Positions 1 through 12,438 of a stretch of DNA of 64,000 nucleotides are shown piece by piece. Location: positions 571,655 through 635,654 of the forward strand of contig LSRX01000074.1 in NCBI GenBank assembly GCA_001939145.1. Direction: 5' to 3'. This stretch comes from Symbiodinium microadriaticum (lineage: Eukaryota; Sar; Dinophyceae; Suessiales; Symbiodiniaceae). Position 1 is the first letter of the stretch; every line of letters begins with the position of its first letter. Below the pieces are notes generated by a model. The model saw only the letters and a list, made by a program, of their open reading frames with translations, searched no databases and was not told where the DNA came from. A program made the position numbers and the translations under genes.

Positions 1-875
1 GGTGATCAATGAGATTGTAGTGTGGCACCTGGCAATGGCGGGTATGGGTTGGGTCCAACTCCGGGCCAATTCCAGCACAGGCTCACACAGTTTTCATGTC
101 TATCGAATCGTACTTCGTTTGGGGAGTCATGACAATGTGGGCGCCTTTGACCGCGGTCTGGTTCGGAAATTGTAGAGTGGGCTTGTCATCCGACTGTAGA
201 CTGTAGAAGCGGCGACCGGGAGGTTCTTGAGATACTGCAGTAGCAAATACAGGAGAAACTGCGACACTATCCTCGGCTTCGGACCTCCTGCAGTGACCCG
301 TCCTGACCAACCCAGGCTCGTGCTCCCGACCTTTAACATCTGCTGAGAACTGGGGTCTCGGACTTTTCGCAAATCTGCATCTCCAAGCCTCGAGCCGTCG
401 CAGGAGCAATGTGTGGAAGTTGTACCAGGCGAGCAGTTGAGATGCTATATGGTGCGCAAGATGATGTTTGCATTTTCTGCGTGCGGCTGCCCTTATGCAC
501 AGTTTTTGCCAATCGGGTGGCTCCAAAGGGGTTGGCTAGGGGGGGTCCAGGGCAGCAACATGAATGCACCAGGGTCAGTTGTGCAATATTTCTTGCCTAG
601 GACTGCGTGCGAACACTGTGTGTAAGAGCATTCCCTGCAGCTAGTGCGCCGTAAAATCAATTGTCCCGTTTCGTTTGCTTTTCATATTCGTCCTGACTCG
701 TCGTTTCCTGGCGGACGTGCTTAGAGCCCGGGGCGAAATCGAGAGTTGACAAGTGGGATGTTACTACGTTCGTTTATTGACAATGCGGCCTGTGTTGCTG
801 TGTTGAAACGCGGCTTAGCATGGACTGCAGGGTGCAGATTATAGCAGACAGGGGCTACTCTGCAACCAAGCCACG
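1..875. other. No recognised gene
   Basis: Both strands hold only short open frames (up to 147 codons on the minus strand) with no family motif, no exon chain with matching phases and no repeat array. I see nothing else in it. Confidence 0.5.
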
Positions 876-1052
876 GCCGATACAATTTGTATTGGCGGGA
901 CGAAATGCCGATACAACCGCCGAGGCAGATGTATCAGAAACCGACAAACGCGGTACATGTATTGAAAACCCACCAATTCAATACATACGCGTTAAAGGTC
1001 AGGTTTACAAGAGGCACACAAATGTATCGGACGGGCGCGGGCGCGATACATT
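876..1052. repeat. Cluster of four short inverted repeats with a shared core
   Basis: Four hairpin-capable units follow each other, all built on the core TGTATYG and its complement CRATACA. They lie at 876-896 (near-perfect palindrome), 907-937 (weaker), about 950-990 (stem of nine perfect pairs, extendable past a bulge) and 1021-1052 (nine perfect pairs around a GC-rich loop). The arms were checked by eye. Repetition of one core in four stems argues against chance. The function is unknown; degenerate foldback or MITE-like copies, or binding sites for a dimeric protein, are possible. Confidence 0.55.
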
Positions 1053-1940
1053 GCCCTTCCGGGGTCGCGAGGGCGTTCGCATTCGCCCTGCCGCGTCGTC
1101 GTGACGTATTCTCATGCTTCGCGTAGTCACGGGACGTTTCAATATGCTTGCAGCAAATCCTCTATCATAGAACTTGGTTCGCACCGACTCTTCGAATTGG
1201 GTTTCGCCCACCGTTCATCAGCAGACAGCTGACCCACACTCGATTGGTGGGCGCAGGGATTGAATCAGGAGGTGATAGGCAGAGGTTGTAGAGCTTAATT
1301 TCTTGATTCAATGCTTCTCGTTTGGAAGCCGGTGGGGTCGCTGACTTGCTGATAGCCAGCGACCCTTCAACCTGAAACTTCCTGACCCTCGTTCAACTTA
1401 GAATCTCAAAATTGAACGTTGCACATTGGCTGGCTAGTTTGCAAGCTGTCGCAAAACGGCATATATTGCTGGCCAAACCCCCCCTGGTGAACCCCCCCGT
1501 GTTGAGCCTCCCAATGCCAAGAGGACCCAGGGCTGGCCGTATGACGGAGCCTTCCTCGCCACAGGGCTTCTTCAGCTCTTGGCATCGGCCCAGTGTAAAT
1601 TTCGTTTGCCATCCGGACGTGTCAGCCCACAAGCACGAGGCTAGCCCGTGCGCACTCATCTCAGCATACAAAAGCCAAGGCACACCGGCAAACATCGCAA
1701 CAACGCTCTACAGCGTAGCTGCTGAAATCACGAACTGGCGACAATGATGTCGGGCTTGCGGTATGTGTGTGCTGGCCTGCCTTTCAGATTTCGAGGGCTT
1801 CCCCCCGAGACTTACAGGCTAGGTGGCATTCAGTGCCCCAGATGAGCCTTCGCGGTGGTGGTTCACAAGCGTCCACCGCATCTCACAGGGTTGCTCGGGG
1901 ATGCTGCGGGCTTTGCACATCCTGGCTCCTCAACTGCTCA

Positions 1941-1975
<35 letters not shown>

Positions 1976-4012
1976 CGCTCTCTCGCTCGCTCTCTCTCGC
2001 CTGGCACAGAGTAACCATCAGGCATTCCGAAGCTCTGCTGTTAACAACTTCAAGCTTATCTGGCAAAATCCAGCTTCTTGGTCGGTACATTCCGCATTCC
2101 TGGACAGTCTATCAGTCCTTCGATAGCATCCTGGCTCCGGCAAGGGAGCCGTAAAACCATTCCGCCGATCCCCTAACAATACACGTTCAGCCTGTGGCCT
2201 GGTCCAAGTTTGGGGTTGCTGTATTATGCTTAACGACATAATTTGGTAATGTTAATGCGAGGCCGGATCACAAAACTGGTCCTAGGACATTCGCAATTGT
2301 CACTGCGTTGTGTGTTCCGCTGCAGGTAGGGTTGAGGAGATTTCCACATGAGTACTGCACTTCCATACAAGCTTAATAACTACAATAAAAAGGAACCTTG
2401 TGAAAGACCATTTTCGATCAAGTCCTGCCATAGATGCTACCCCAATTCGGGTTAGCTTCGGGCTTAGGGCTGTTCACGGCAATCGAAGCAGGCAGTGCTG
2501 ACGGCAGTCGTGGCAGCCTAGAGGAGGTCCTCGGTGCCAAGGCAGATTCATACCAGTGATGATCAGGTGTGCCATCGTTGCCAGAAATTGTATTTCGAGC
2601 TTTCAGGGAGGCCCGCAATGGAACCCGTCTTCAATACTCCTATGCAGTAGGTCGTTGCGGGCTTTGCTTCGTAGAAGCCTTCGTGAGGGACCCCGAAACC
2701 AGCAAGACAGCCATATGAAATCCAACCGACGAGCACATGAGGTCGATAGTGGCAAGAGTTTGACCATCGACGCTAAACGTTCGCGGCTACCGATGCGCTC
2801 GGGTGCTCAGAGTTTGGCTTTACGGTTTCGGGCTTGTGGTCCTCGAGCAAGCCAGTTCCGTTCTCTGGTTGAGGGTGTCACGACGCATCGAATTTCGATT
2901 TAGAGCTCAATTGTACAGGATCCCCAACTACGCCACGACATACCCTCCTCCAGATGGTACGGGCACGTCGTCTGCATTATGTTGATTGATTTTCGACTCT
3001 CACACTTCAACCACCCTGGGACGGCCTGTAGAGGGTGGTTTCGAGACAAGGAATGTTTCGCGTCAGCGTCAGGACCTGCTGTATACCAAGCAAAGATGGT
3101 GTGATAAGACTGCGGCAGACCTCGGCAATACTGTCTGAATCACGAAGCGCGAGCCAGACATGATCCGGCGTGAACTCGCAGGCCAAATGCAATGCCAGAC
3201 TCTAGCGTCCTACCTGCGGCACCCTGAGGCCTAATTATTATACACGCCCTGCGAATTGTGCGTAGTAGTTGCCCGGCTCATCGTCAGACTAAAGACATAT
3301 AAAGACATGGCAATGAAATACGTATGTAGGTAGCGTGAGATGCCCAACTCAGGTTAAAGCATTAAAGCCACAAGACGTCAGCCCTGTAAACCTAGAGGCC
3401 TTGGACGACCCTATGCCTATACCTAAATCCTGAACTGTTGCAAACCACCGGTTCTCACAGGAAAAGAGGGCTATGGCTGGTGCCGCAGGCGATGCAGGGT
3501 TCAGGGTTCTTCAGGGTCTTTCACGGGCTCGATGGTTTACGATTTTATAGGGTATGGTGGAGAGTTGAGCAGTGTTAGATGGTTGTACAAGATGAAAAAT
3601 CGTACTAGTAACACCCCATACGGCAGGGTTCTAGGTTTGAGACTTTGAAGGGGCTTCAGGGGTGAGGCTTTACACCTGCAAGAAGCTTCACGTCAGCTGT
3701 CTGTTGATGAAATCTGATGTCTGCTGGCTTTTGACGATCGTCCACTTCTGTCCCAAGGGCTCGTGTTAAGAAGGTTACTACCTACTCATCCTTGCTTCTG
3801 AAGCGCAGACTTCCAATAGAAATCACAATCCAAGTATACCTCGGGTGACCTGTTGATTCCGCTCCAAACTTTTTTTTGAGAAAAAGCGTGTGTTTTTCAA
3901 AGATTCGTACACTGTCGAGCGTTCCACTTGGTTGTCCAGGTGGATCGTAGACTTCGGTGCTTCCGTCGACTTGGAGGTAATAGGAAGCTCCATCATTAGT
4001 AGCAGCTTCGTC
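1053..4012. other. Gene-poor stretch with a CT microsatellite
   Basis: A perfect CT run with a few CTCG interruptions lies at about 1944-1998. The rest is unique-looking sequence with scattered degenerate TTTAGGG/TTCAGGG-like words. A 111-codon frame at 1412-1747 and a 100-codon frame opposite it have no recognisable motif. No exon chain could be built. Confidence 0.45.
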
Positions 4013-4200
4013 TATGTATGTATGTATGTATGTATGTATGTATGTATGTATGTATGTATGTAGGTATGTATGTAGGTATGTATGTAGGTATGTATGTAGG
4101 TATGTATGTAGGTATGTATGTAGGTATGTATGTAGGTATGTATGTATGTAGGTATGTATGTATGTATGTATGTATGTATAGATGTCTGTATGCATGTATG
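4013..4200. repeat. TATG/TAGG tetranucleotide microsatellite
   Basis: About 190 bases of tandem TATG with a higher-order pattern in which TAGG replaces TATG at regular intervals. It opens long frames on both strands (Tyr-Val-Cys-Met and His-Thr-Tyr-Ile repeats) that are artefacts. Similar tetranucleotide tracts recur at 25.4, 53.0-54.1, 55.1 and 60.0 kb. Confidence 0.95.
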
Positions 4201-6689
4201 CATGCGCTGTTCAAGGCACAGACCAAATCTTGACCTATAATGACTCAGGCTCCCACACACCACAGCAAAAGTTCCTGATGGCGCGATGTCGCAGAATGTC
4301 TCAGCTGTTTGGGTATACTGTTACCTGCCCGTGTGCATGCATACATGTACATACTTTCCGTTCTATTCAGTGCGACAGTGCACGAACTCAACCAATGCTA
4401 GGTGCTAGCAAACCCCAAACCCCCTGTCCAGAAAGGCCTAGACCCAAGCCTCCTGGGGCCACTGCCTTCACAGGGACAATGACGGCGATGCTCGGCTTTG
4501 GCGTTTGGAGGCTGAGATCGCAGACGTCAGTGGATGGGCTTGGGATTGTGAGGTTCGTGCGCGGTGCACTTCAGGAGTTGGCGATGAAGTAGCAGGATAT
4601 CGATGGATTGTGTTGAAGTCCTACTTGGGTCCTACCTACAACATCTTGAGCCACCCATCTTAATTCCCCAAGGCCAAAATAGTGGCCCAGAAAAGCGCTC
4701 GGTCCTACCAGATATCCTGAACATGTAGCCTGCGCCGCGTACACTCTAGGTGGCCAGGTACTCAAACCACAGAAGGCCTCGGTGCAGGTAGAATGTTAAA
4801 TCTCAGGGTATGACGGAACCCTATGAGGAGTTCTATTCTACATAGTCATTACGGTCCCCTCCTATGTTAAAGTTATGTGCAGGCATTTGTGCTGACACAA
4901 CGAGCAGCTGGAGACTCAGTGAATGCCATGGGTTCAGGGCCGTTCAGGGTTCAGGATCTGATAGTAGCCCCTCTATAACCTTTACTAAATCCTTATAATC
5001 CTCATAGTACAAGCCTAGTTAACCCTTCAAGGAACCCTTGGAGGAACGTTGAAACTCTTGAATTTTGCTTCTGAGGATTTGTGTCCTGGGTTCTTTGAAC
5101 TACAGGGTTCCATTGATCAGGTGTTTGCTTTGGGCTTGGGTACGCTGAACCATATCTCTAGCACCCTGCATCCTACGCTAGAGCCTTAGATCCTTGTACA
5201 AACAGTCATCGCAGAACTCAGGGGTGTAAGCTTCTATGCTTAGGGCTTGGGATTTCCAGGCCTCGCTGTGCTGAGGTCTGGGCGCGAGGCTTCCGCATGG
5301 CACCGGACAAGGATCCGGCAGTATGCAATCGTAACCGATCATTGAAATGCAGAGGTGTGCATCACCACCTACTGCCGAACAAGGTCGGAGGGTTTGGTTG
5401 GTTCAGGCTCTCCGAACGAGAGAACAAACGTACCACTGCTCATATAGCGCTAGATGTGTCGAACACAAGGAGTTTGTACCCCATGTAAAGGTCCAGAGCC
5501 GCAGCTTAAAGCTGGATCCCTAAACCGGCATGCTGGGTGCTTGCGGGGCTTCAGGGCTTGAGAGAGGTCGTTTAGGGTGCAGGGCGCTTGGCTTTCAGGT
5601 TTTGCATTTTTAACTTCGGCAAGATTTTGCTTCCAGAAAGATTACAATTCTCGAGGCTGCCTGTTTGCCCTGGAACTCTCTGCATGATGGTCATCCGCAA
5701 TTTGCAATTCTTGTGCGCCCGGGAAACTCCTTGGCGCAGGAAGTGTCCTTTGACAACTTCCACCAGATGCTTTGTGGTACCAAAGCTCGGTGGCCAAGAC
5801 AACTATCTCACACACTCTCAGACTCTATACTCTATACTTGCGGTTATAGCTCATACAACTATTGATTGATGGGATGCCACAGGTACTAGCGTTGTTTAGA
5901 GGGATTACTGTCGTGAATCCGCAATGCCATGACCCTGCTGATTGGCACGCGTACATGACTGTCATTACTCTTCCCGAACGCAGGCTGCAATCACCTGAGT
6001 TCTATGCCACCACCCGAGATAGTTACCTGCAGAGACACATCATGCCAAACTTTGGAGCTGCTATTTTTTGTTGGTCCCCACAGGTTTTTATGGCTACTGT
6101 CGCAATGGCTCTTTCTCTGCCCTAGGTAGGCCCGGCGCTCAACAGCTTCTCGAGCAAGACAGAGTCCGAAGAAAGCCCTCCGTGCTGTCCAAGGGCTTAT
6201 ATGTCTCTCCACCAATGTGGACAGGGTCTAAAAAAAGCAGCCTGCTTTCCCGCGCACGGGCTTTCTTCCACTCTGCCGCGTATCCATGCCAAAAACAACC
6301 TTCCCGTCAGCGGACAGGGCTGTCAGTGGCTTCTATGCAGCCCGGATCGAGATTCCTCGGGCCCGATATTTTGAGATAAAAGCCTTCCTAACCCAGCGAC
6401 GTTTTAAAAGGTCGTCTTGTGTACCCCTTGCCACCCAGAGGTCTTAAAGAACGCCTTCCCCCCAGCGGAAACGGGGTTTAGTTGGGCGCTGTGGGGGGTT
6501 TCCAATGACCTTGGAAGCAAAAGCACCACATGAAGCCTCGAGGTAAGGCAGAAAACATTTTGACAGGCCACAAAGGGCTTCGTTTATTGTTGATAAGGAT
6601 TCATCCAGACGTGCCGCTATCGCCCGAATTCGCAGGGTTCGATCACTGTCACGCCTTTCCCGGCCTCGGGCTTCCGCCTTTCGCGGGCT
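4201..6689. other. No recognised gene
   Basis: Unique-looking sequence with short frames on both strands and many words like GGGTTCAGGG and AGGGCTT. No protein family, RNA gene or repeat array was recognised. Confidence 0.45.
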
Positions 6690-8990
6690 GTCTAGTCTCT
6701 TTCGAGCGGTTTGCTCCTTGTTTTCAAATTCTTCTCTAGTCTTTGTCGAGCGGATTGCTCCTTCTTCTGGAACTCTCTAGTTCCTTTCGAGCGGTTTGCT
6801 CGTTGTTTTCAAACTCTCTAGTCGCTTTCGAGCGGTTTGCTCCTTGTTTTCAATTTCTCTATTCTCATTCGAAATTGTTTTAGTCTCTTTCGAGCAGCTT
6901 GCTCCTTGATCTGAAGTTCTTTACTTCATTTCGAGCGGTTTGCTCCTTGTCTACAATTTCCCCAGACTTTTTTCGAAATTCTTTAGCTCCTCTCGAGCGG
7001 TTTGCTCCCTCTTTCGAAATTCCCGAGTCTGTTTCGAGCAGTTTGCTTCTGCTTTTGAAATTCCCTAGGTCCTTTCGAGCGGTTCGCTCCGGGTTTTGCT
7101 CCGTGGAAATATTCTATTCCAGTCTCTTTCGAGCGGTTTGCTCCTTGCTGAAATTCGCTAGTTCTTTTCGAGCAGCTTGCTCCTTGTTTTCAATTTTTCT
7201 AGTCTCTGTCGAAATTATCTAGTGTCTTTCGAGTGGTTTGCCCCTTCTTCTGAAATTCTCTAGCTCCTTTCGAGCGATTTGCTGCTTGAGTTTAATTTCT
7301 CAAGTATGTTTTTCGAAATTCCGGGGCCTTCTTCTGACATTCCGTAGTTCCTTTCGAGCTGTTCGCTCCGGGTTTTCCAACACTCTAAGCTCTGTGGAAA
7401 TTTTCCAGTGTTTTTCGAGCGGTTTGCTCCTTGTTCTGAAATTGGCTAGTTCTTTCCGAGCCGTTTGCTCCTTGTTTTCAGCTTCTCAAGTTTTTTTGGT
7501 CGAAATTCTCTAACTTCTTGGAGCGGTTTGCTCCTTCTTGTGATTTTTCTAGTTTCTTTCGAATGGGTTGCTCCTTGTTTTCATTTTCTCTGGTCTCTTT
7601 CGAAATTCTCTAGTCACTTTCGAACGGTTTGCTCCTTCTTCTGAAATTACGAGTTCCTTTCGAGCGGTTTGCTCCTTGCTTTCAATTTCCTTAGTCTCTT
7701 TCGGAGTTTCTCTGGTCTGTTTCAAGCGGCTTGCTCCCTCTTCTAGAATTCTATACTTCCTATCGAGTGGTTTGCTCCTTGTTTCCAAGTTCTCCAGTCC
7801 TTTTCGAAGTTATCTAGTCTTTTTCGGGCGGTTTGCTCCTTCTTCTGAAATTCTCTATTTCCTTTCGAGCCGTTTGCTCCGTGTTTCAATTTCTCTACTA
7901 TTTTTCGTTATTCTATAGATTTTTTTCGAGCGGCTTGCTCCTTGTTCTGAAATTCTTTAGTTCCTTTCGAGCGTTTTGCTCCTTGTCTGCGAATTTGCTT
8001 GCTGCTTGCTCTGAAGTTCTCTACTTACTTCATTTCGAGCGGCTTGCTCCTTGTCTACAAATTCCCCAGACTCTTTTGGCAATTCTCCAGTTCCTTTTGA
8101 GCGTTTTGCTCCTTCTTCTGGAATTCTGTAGTTCTTTTCGAGCGGTTTGCTCCTTCTTCTGAAATGCTCTAGTTCTTCTCGAACGGTTTGCTCCTTCAAT
8201 CTTCCTAGTTGCTTTGAAATTTCCTAGGGTCTCTTTCGAGCAATTATCTAGTTCCTTTCGAGCGGTTTTCTCCTTGTTTTCTATTTCTCAAGTCTGTCTG
8301 TCTCGAGCGGTTTGTTCCTTGTTCTGAAAGTTCTCTATCCTCCTTCCAGCGGTTTGCTCCCGTCTTTTGAAGCCCTCTTGTTGTTTTTCTAACGATTTGC
8401 TCTTTGTTCTCAAATTCTGTAGCCTCTGTCTTGAGTTCTGCAATCTGTTTTGAGCGGTTTGCTCGTTGTCCTCAACTTCTCTGGTCTCTTTCGAGCGGGT
8501 TGCTCCTTGTTGTGAAGTTTTCTAGTTTCATTCGAGCGGTTTTTTCCCTTGTTCTCAAGTTCCCTAGTCTTCTTCGATCAGTGTGCTCGTTTTTCTCAAG
8601 TTTTCTAGTCTCAATCGAGCACTTTGCTCCTTGTGTTTTCAAGTTGTCTAGTGTTGTTCGATCGGTCGGCTCCTTTTTTTCTTCAGCTCTCTAGTTTCTT
8701 TCGCTTGGTGTGCATCTCTTTGGTTCGAGTTTTTTGCTCTTTCTTCTCAAATCGTTAGCTCCGGGTTCTCAAATTCGCGGGTTTCGTTTGAACGGCTTGC
8801 TCCTTGTTCACAAAATTGTTTAGTCTCCTTCGAGCGGTTTGTTTCTTGTGTTCGCAAGTTGGCTTGTATTTTTCGAGCGTTTTTTCTCGTTTTATGTAAT
8901 TCTCTAGTCTCTTGCGCTTGGTTTGTTCTTTGTTCTCAAACTCTCTAGTTTTGTTCGAGCGGTTTGCTCCTTGTTCTCTCCTGGACCTTG
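6690..8990. repeat. 2.3-kb degenerate minisatellite (unit about 41 or 61 bases)
   Basis: Dozens of copies of a unit centred on TTTCGAGCGGTTTGCTCC, followed by a T-rich part ending near CTCTAGTC. The first spacings between cores are about 44, 41, 41, 62, 41 and 61 bases. The longer units carry an extra half-unit of about 20 bases (CTTTCGAAATTCTCTAG-like), so the array mixes a 41-base unit with 41+20 composites. Copies differ by many point changes. Frames on both strands run through it (Lys/Glu/Arg-rich on the minus strand, Phe/Ser/Leu-rich on the plus strand); I treat them as by-products of a periodic sequence. Confidence 0.9.
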
Positions 8991-9545
8991 TGCCCTTGTG
9001 GCGGGCTCCTTGCCCTCGCGGACCTCCTGTCCTTCGGAGGCACTCCTCTCGGTGGCCTTTGGCAGACTGCCTCTCCACACTCATGTTTCTTATTCTAGTC
9101 CCTCTCCGTTTTCCTAGCCTCTCCTCCCCTCCCCTCTCCTACCTCTCGTTTTCTTTCAAATCCCTTCCTTACCTTTCCAGTCGTTTCCGCTGCCCTTCGT
9201 TGCTGTTTCCCGCTTCCTGTAATCGGCCTTTCTCCTGATTTCTTCTCCGCTTCCTTGCCCTCTTCCTTTTCTTCCTCTCTCCCTGTCTCTCCGCCTCTCC
9301 GTCACTCAGTCTGTCTGTCGGTCTGTCTCTCTGTCTCTCTTTCTCTCTTCCTCTTTGTCTTCTTTCTCTCACCTCTGCTTTCCCCCGTCCCTCTGGGTTT
9401 GCCTCCGTCGTTCGTTTTGTCTCTTCTCTCTGTGAATTTCCCTCTGTCCCCCTTGCTTCCTTTCCTGGTACTTCTGTGTCTCTGTCTTTCTATCCTTCCG
9501 TCTCTTTCTCTCTCTGTCCTGTGTTTCTTTATTCTTTCGTTCCTT
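8991..9545. repeat. Pyrimidine-rich stretch
   Basis: From about 9090 the plus strand is almost only C and T, in short CTCTC, TTCC and CTGT words rather than one simple unit. The homopurine complement could form triplex structures. It follows directly on the minisatellite, whose last recognisable core is near 8960. Confidence 0.75.
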
Positions 9546-9740
9546 CGGGCTTAGACCCCCAAGCCCAGGGTGCGAACAAAACCTCGTACGGCCGGTTAAG
9601 TTGTTTTTTCACTCCTTAAAGATTCTTTTGTTCCTTCGGCCTTTGCGTGAAAAAAACCCTGCATGGCCGGTTGGGTTGCTTTTCGATCCTTAAAGATTCT
9701 TTTGTTCCTTCTGCCCCAGGCTCTAGACCCCCAAACCCAG
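9530..9740. repeat. Three imperfect tandem copies of a unit of about 75 bases
   Basis: The copies begin near 9530, 9618 and 9690. Shared words are TTCTTTTGTTCCTTC, ACGGCCGGTT or ATGGCCGGTT followed by a GTTG(T/C)TTTT tract, and a block AGACCCCCAA(G/A)CCCAG in the first and third copies. The middle copy lacks the last block. Confidence 0.75.
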
Positions 9741-11109
9741 AGGATCTACAGGCAGTGGGCTGCATGGCATGTTTACTGCATTCAGAATGGTGCTTGCAAG
9801 TAGCCCCACCCAGAGCTGCGAAGGTCTTCACACCTGCTGCTGCGATCCCCGCAGAGGGTCCACCGCCCGGACCTCACAGCAGTTGGGAAGACTTGTTTGT
9901 TGATTGTTTGGTCGTGCTTTAGTTGGAGCTCAAAGGTAGGTAAGTATCGGGATATGCGGCTCGTTCGTTTCGATTGTTATTGCCGAAGGTATAAACCACC
10001 GAAGTCTGGCCAGGCTAAAATTAAAACAACGCTTCGAATTCGGATGGCTTCCAAGCCCGAACCGAACCCGGCTCGGCGTCTCCGCGGCATCGTGCCATGC
10101 AGTTCTACGGAGACCTGCGGGGCGCAGCTGAAACCCTAAACCCCTGAAGCTGAATCCCGTAACATTTATAGCCCGAGAGGCTGGAGTTTTAGCATCATGT
10201 TTCGTAGTTAGACTGTACAGCAACAGCAGCAGTATCGAATCAGCGTTAGGCCTATGGATGTTTGAGGCTCTGCTAAAGGCTTGAGGCTGGTGGGAACAAG
10301 AGAAGACCGATACGTCACGTTGAAGTGCCGGGGTGCACTTGGCTGCTTCAGGGTTGGGTTTGCGAAATGAGCTAGCTTTCGTCCTTCGAAAAGAGAGCCT
10401 GAGGGGTTGGTGCTCCATTGTTGGAGATTCAATATAATGTAATGCCATTTCGTGGTTTAGCTCTACATCAATGCCGAATGTAGAGGGAACAGAGCAGAAA
10501 CTATGCTCTTTCTTGTGATGCCAAATCGAACTTTGAACCACGTAGTTAGCTTGTCTGGTCGAGGGATCAGTGAGTTCCGGCAGGCCCTCAAGCCCCTTAC
10601 CACCACCGCCCTCAGCCCTCGAAACCGTAAAATCTACCAGAAGTCTGACAATCGTAAAGCTCCAAGGCCTCGAACTCGCTTTGCGCCAGACGCCCTAAAC
10701 AGAAGCATCCCGAAACTCATAAGCCTTATGCTCAGAATCTGTAGGTGGTTGTCGCGATTTACGTGACCAGAGGAGAACGAAGCAAGCAAGCCACGATTTT
10801 TCGAGCATGCCTTCCTGAGGTCCTTGAACTTCGAGGTGCAGACACTCCAGGCTAGCGTGTGATTGTTCGAGGGCTTGGGGTTCAAGGCTTGCCGTTCTAG
10901 AAAATTCAGGAATTTTGGCTGTAGTTTGGTTTTTTCCATGCATAGGGGGTTTCGAGAAGCTGCTTTTGCGGCCATTTCTTGGATATCCGATGGCTAATTG
11001 TCCAGCGTGTGACACGCTTCATCGCTCAATGGCCACGACAATTACAATTCGTTGCAGCCTCGCCGCTGTGAGCAAGAACGCAAAGATGCCTCCAACCTAA
11101 AGAGAAGAG
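9741..11109. other. No recognised gene; possible 5' part of the next gene
   Basis: A 203-codon minus-strand frame (9930-10541) has no family motif and contains TTTAGGG-type noise. A short plus-strand piece at about 11005-11062 has protein-like composition (Gln, Trp, Phe, Ala) and ends at a GTGAGC donor-like site. Its phase does not fit the next exon, so it was not joined to the gene that follows. Confidence 0.35.
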
Positions 11110-12438
11110 GTGATGAGATGACACTGGACGATGTAGCGACTCTCTTCATGTTGCAAAGCCAGGTTGGCATTTCAGCCAGTCAGGCCGCCCTGACAAACTT
11201 CTGGAAACAGACCAGTCCCTCAAATCAGCTCTCTCTCCTGCGCCCCGGGAAACTTGAAACAGTGCTGTACGTTTGTTTGTTTTCCATGCTTGAAGAGTTC
11301 GAAATTCGATAAGCGCACATTAGGACTTGCACCCTGAAGCTCTGAAGTCCTGGGCTGTGAGTGCAGGAACTGCACCTGGAAGTCGGCGATGTCGGCGAGA
11401 CGGTGATGGAGGTACAAAGCCCGAGCTGAGGGAGATTCCAGGGTTTTGGGCGTCGCTTGAACTTTGACCCGGGGCAGCTCAGGGCGTAGCGGCGTAGCGG
11501 CAGAGCGGAGATGACTCCTCGGCACCGCTAGGATTCGCAGGCTCATACCTGCATATATCAAAGTGGGGTTCAAGGAGGTTCAAGGTCTTGGCTGCGACTC
11601 TCGCAGCCCAAAATTGCCCTCCGAATGGATGTGGATCCACGGCAGCTCATACAACTTGCGGAGCTACTGCAGCTGCAACATATGCACACTCTGGTGGCAA
11701 GAGGATTTCTGAGTCAGTGCTTCACATAGATGGGGAGTATACGACTGAATTTCGTGATGCCGTGTACTACGGCCACGGAGACGGAGCTGTTGAGAACTTC
11801 GCTGCGCAGGAGGGCCTGGACTGCTGCTTTGGACGATGATGGTCAGAGCATGGGGGGATTTCCTTATTGGCTCCTTTGGTGAAGCTCTGCTTCTGTCTCG
11901 GCCACGATGCCAGGTAGGATGGAGTTTTGGTTCTGGCGTATGACTGTGTCTTCTTCTCTCGTTTCTGCTCCTGACCTTTTACCGGTTCGCCGTGGTCCAA
12001 GGTATCAGCTTTGCTTCGTCTCTTTTGGAGCTGTCTCAGCTGGGGCCTCGAAAGATCTATTGGGCTGCGTCCGAGTCTCTCTTGCATGGCTTGAGAAGAG
12101 ACGACTTCCTCCGCCTCCTGCAGAAGGAAAGGCTCGTCGAAGCTCCACTGTCTGCCAGGCTTCAGGTCTATTCAACATTTTTCTTGACCACGAATGCCAT
12201 CGCATACTTTGTAGCAATTTGCTCTCCGATGGGCAGTAGCTTGAGTCTTTCCCTCGCGTGCGTTGTTTATTTCGACCCCGGACTGTATTCCTGACTGAAG
12301 ATGACTTGCGCGACATCGTTCCTCAGCCACCTGGTCCAAACCCCTCGAGTCCAGAACAAGATCATGAGACAACTGAATGGCGACAGTGGAGAAGTGGCCG
12401 AAGGCAGTGCCCCGGATGATCTTCGCGCACGCATCCGA
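11110..12438 (+). CDS. N-terminal exons of the PARG-like gene (helical region)
   Basis: Four exons (11110-11162, 11607-11712, 12002-12158, 12327-12438) encode a region rich in Leu, Gln, Ala and Arg, for example DPRQLIQLAELLQLQ and FASSLLELSQLGPRK, read as amphipathic helices. The product resembles no domain I can name. Donors are GT, GT, GC and GTAAGT. Two acceptors are followed by C (11607, 12327), unlike most exons here, so these two borders are less sure. The start codon was not found; an in-frame ATG at 11118 lies inside the first listed exon. Confidence 0.45.

Noticed and set aside
6690..8990. The regular array as a CRISPR or a repeat-protein gene
   Set aside because: Units are too degenerate, spacers are not unique sequences of constant length, and no start, splice sites or cas genes accompany it.
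9930..10541. 203-codon minus-strand frame
   Set aside because: No motif, Arg/Ser/Pro/His-rich composition, and TTTAGGG-type words typical of non-coding sequence here.
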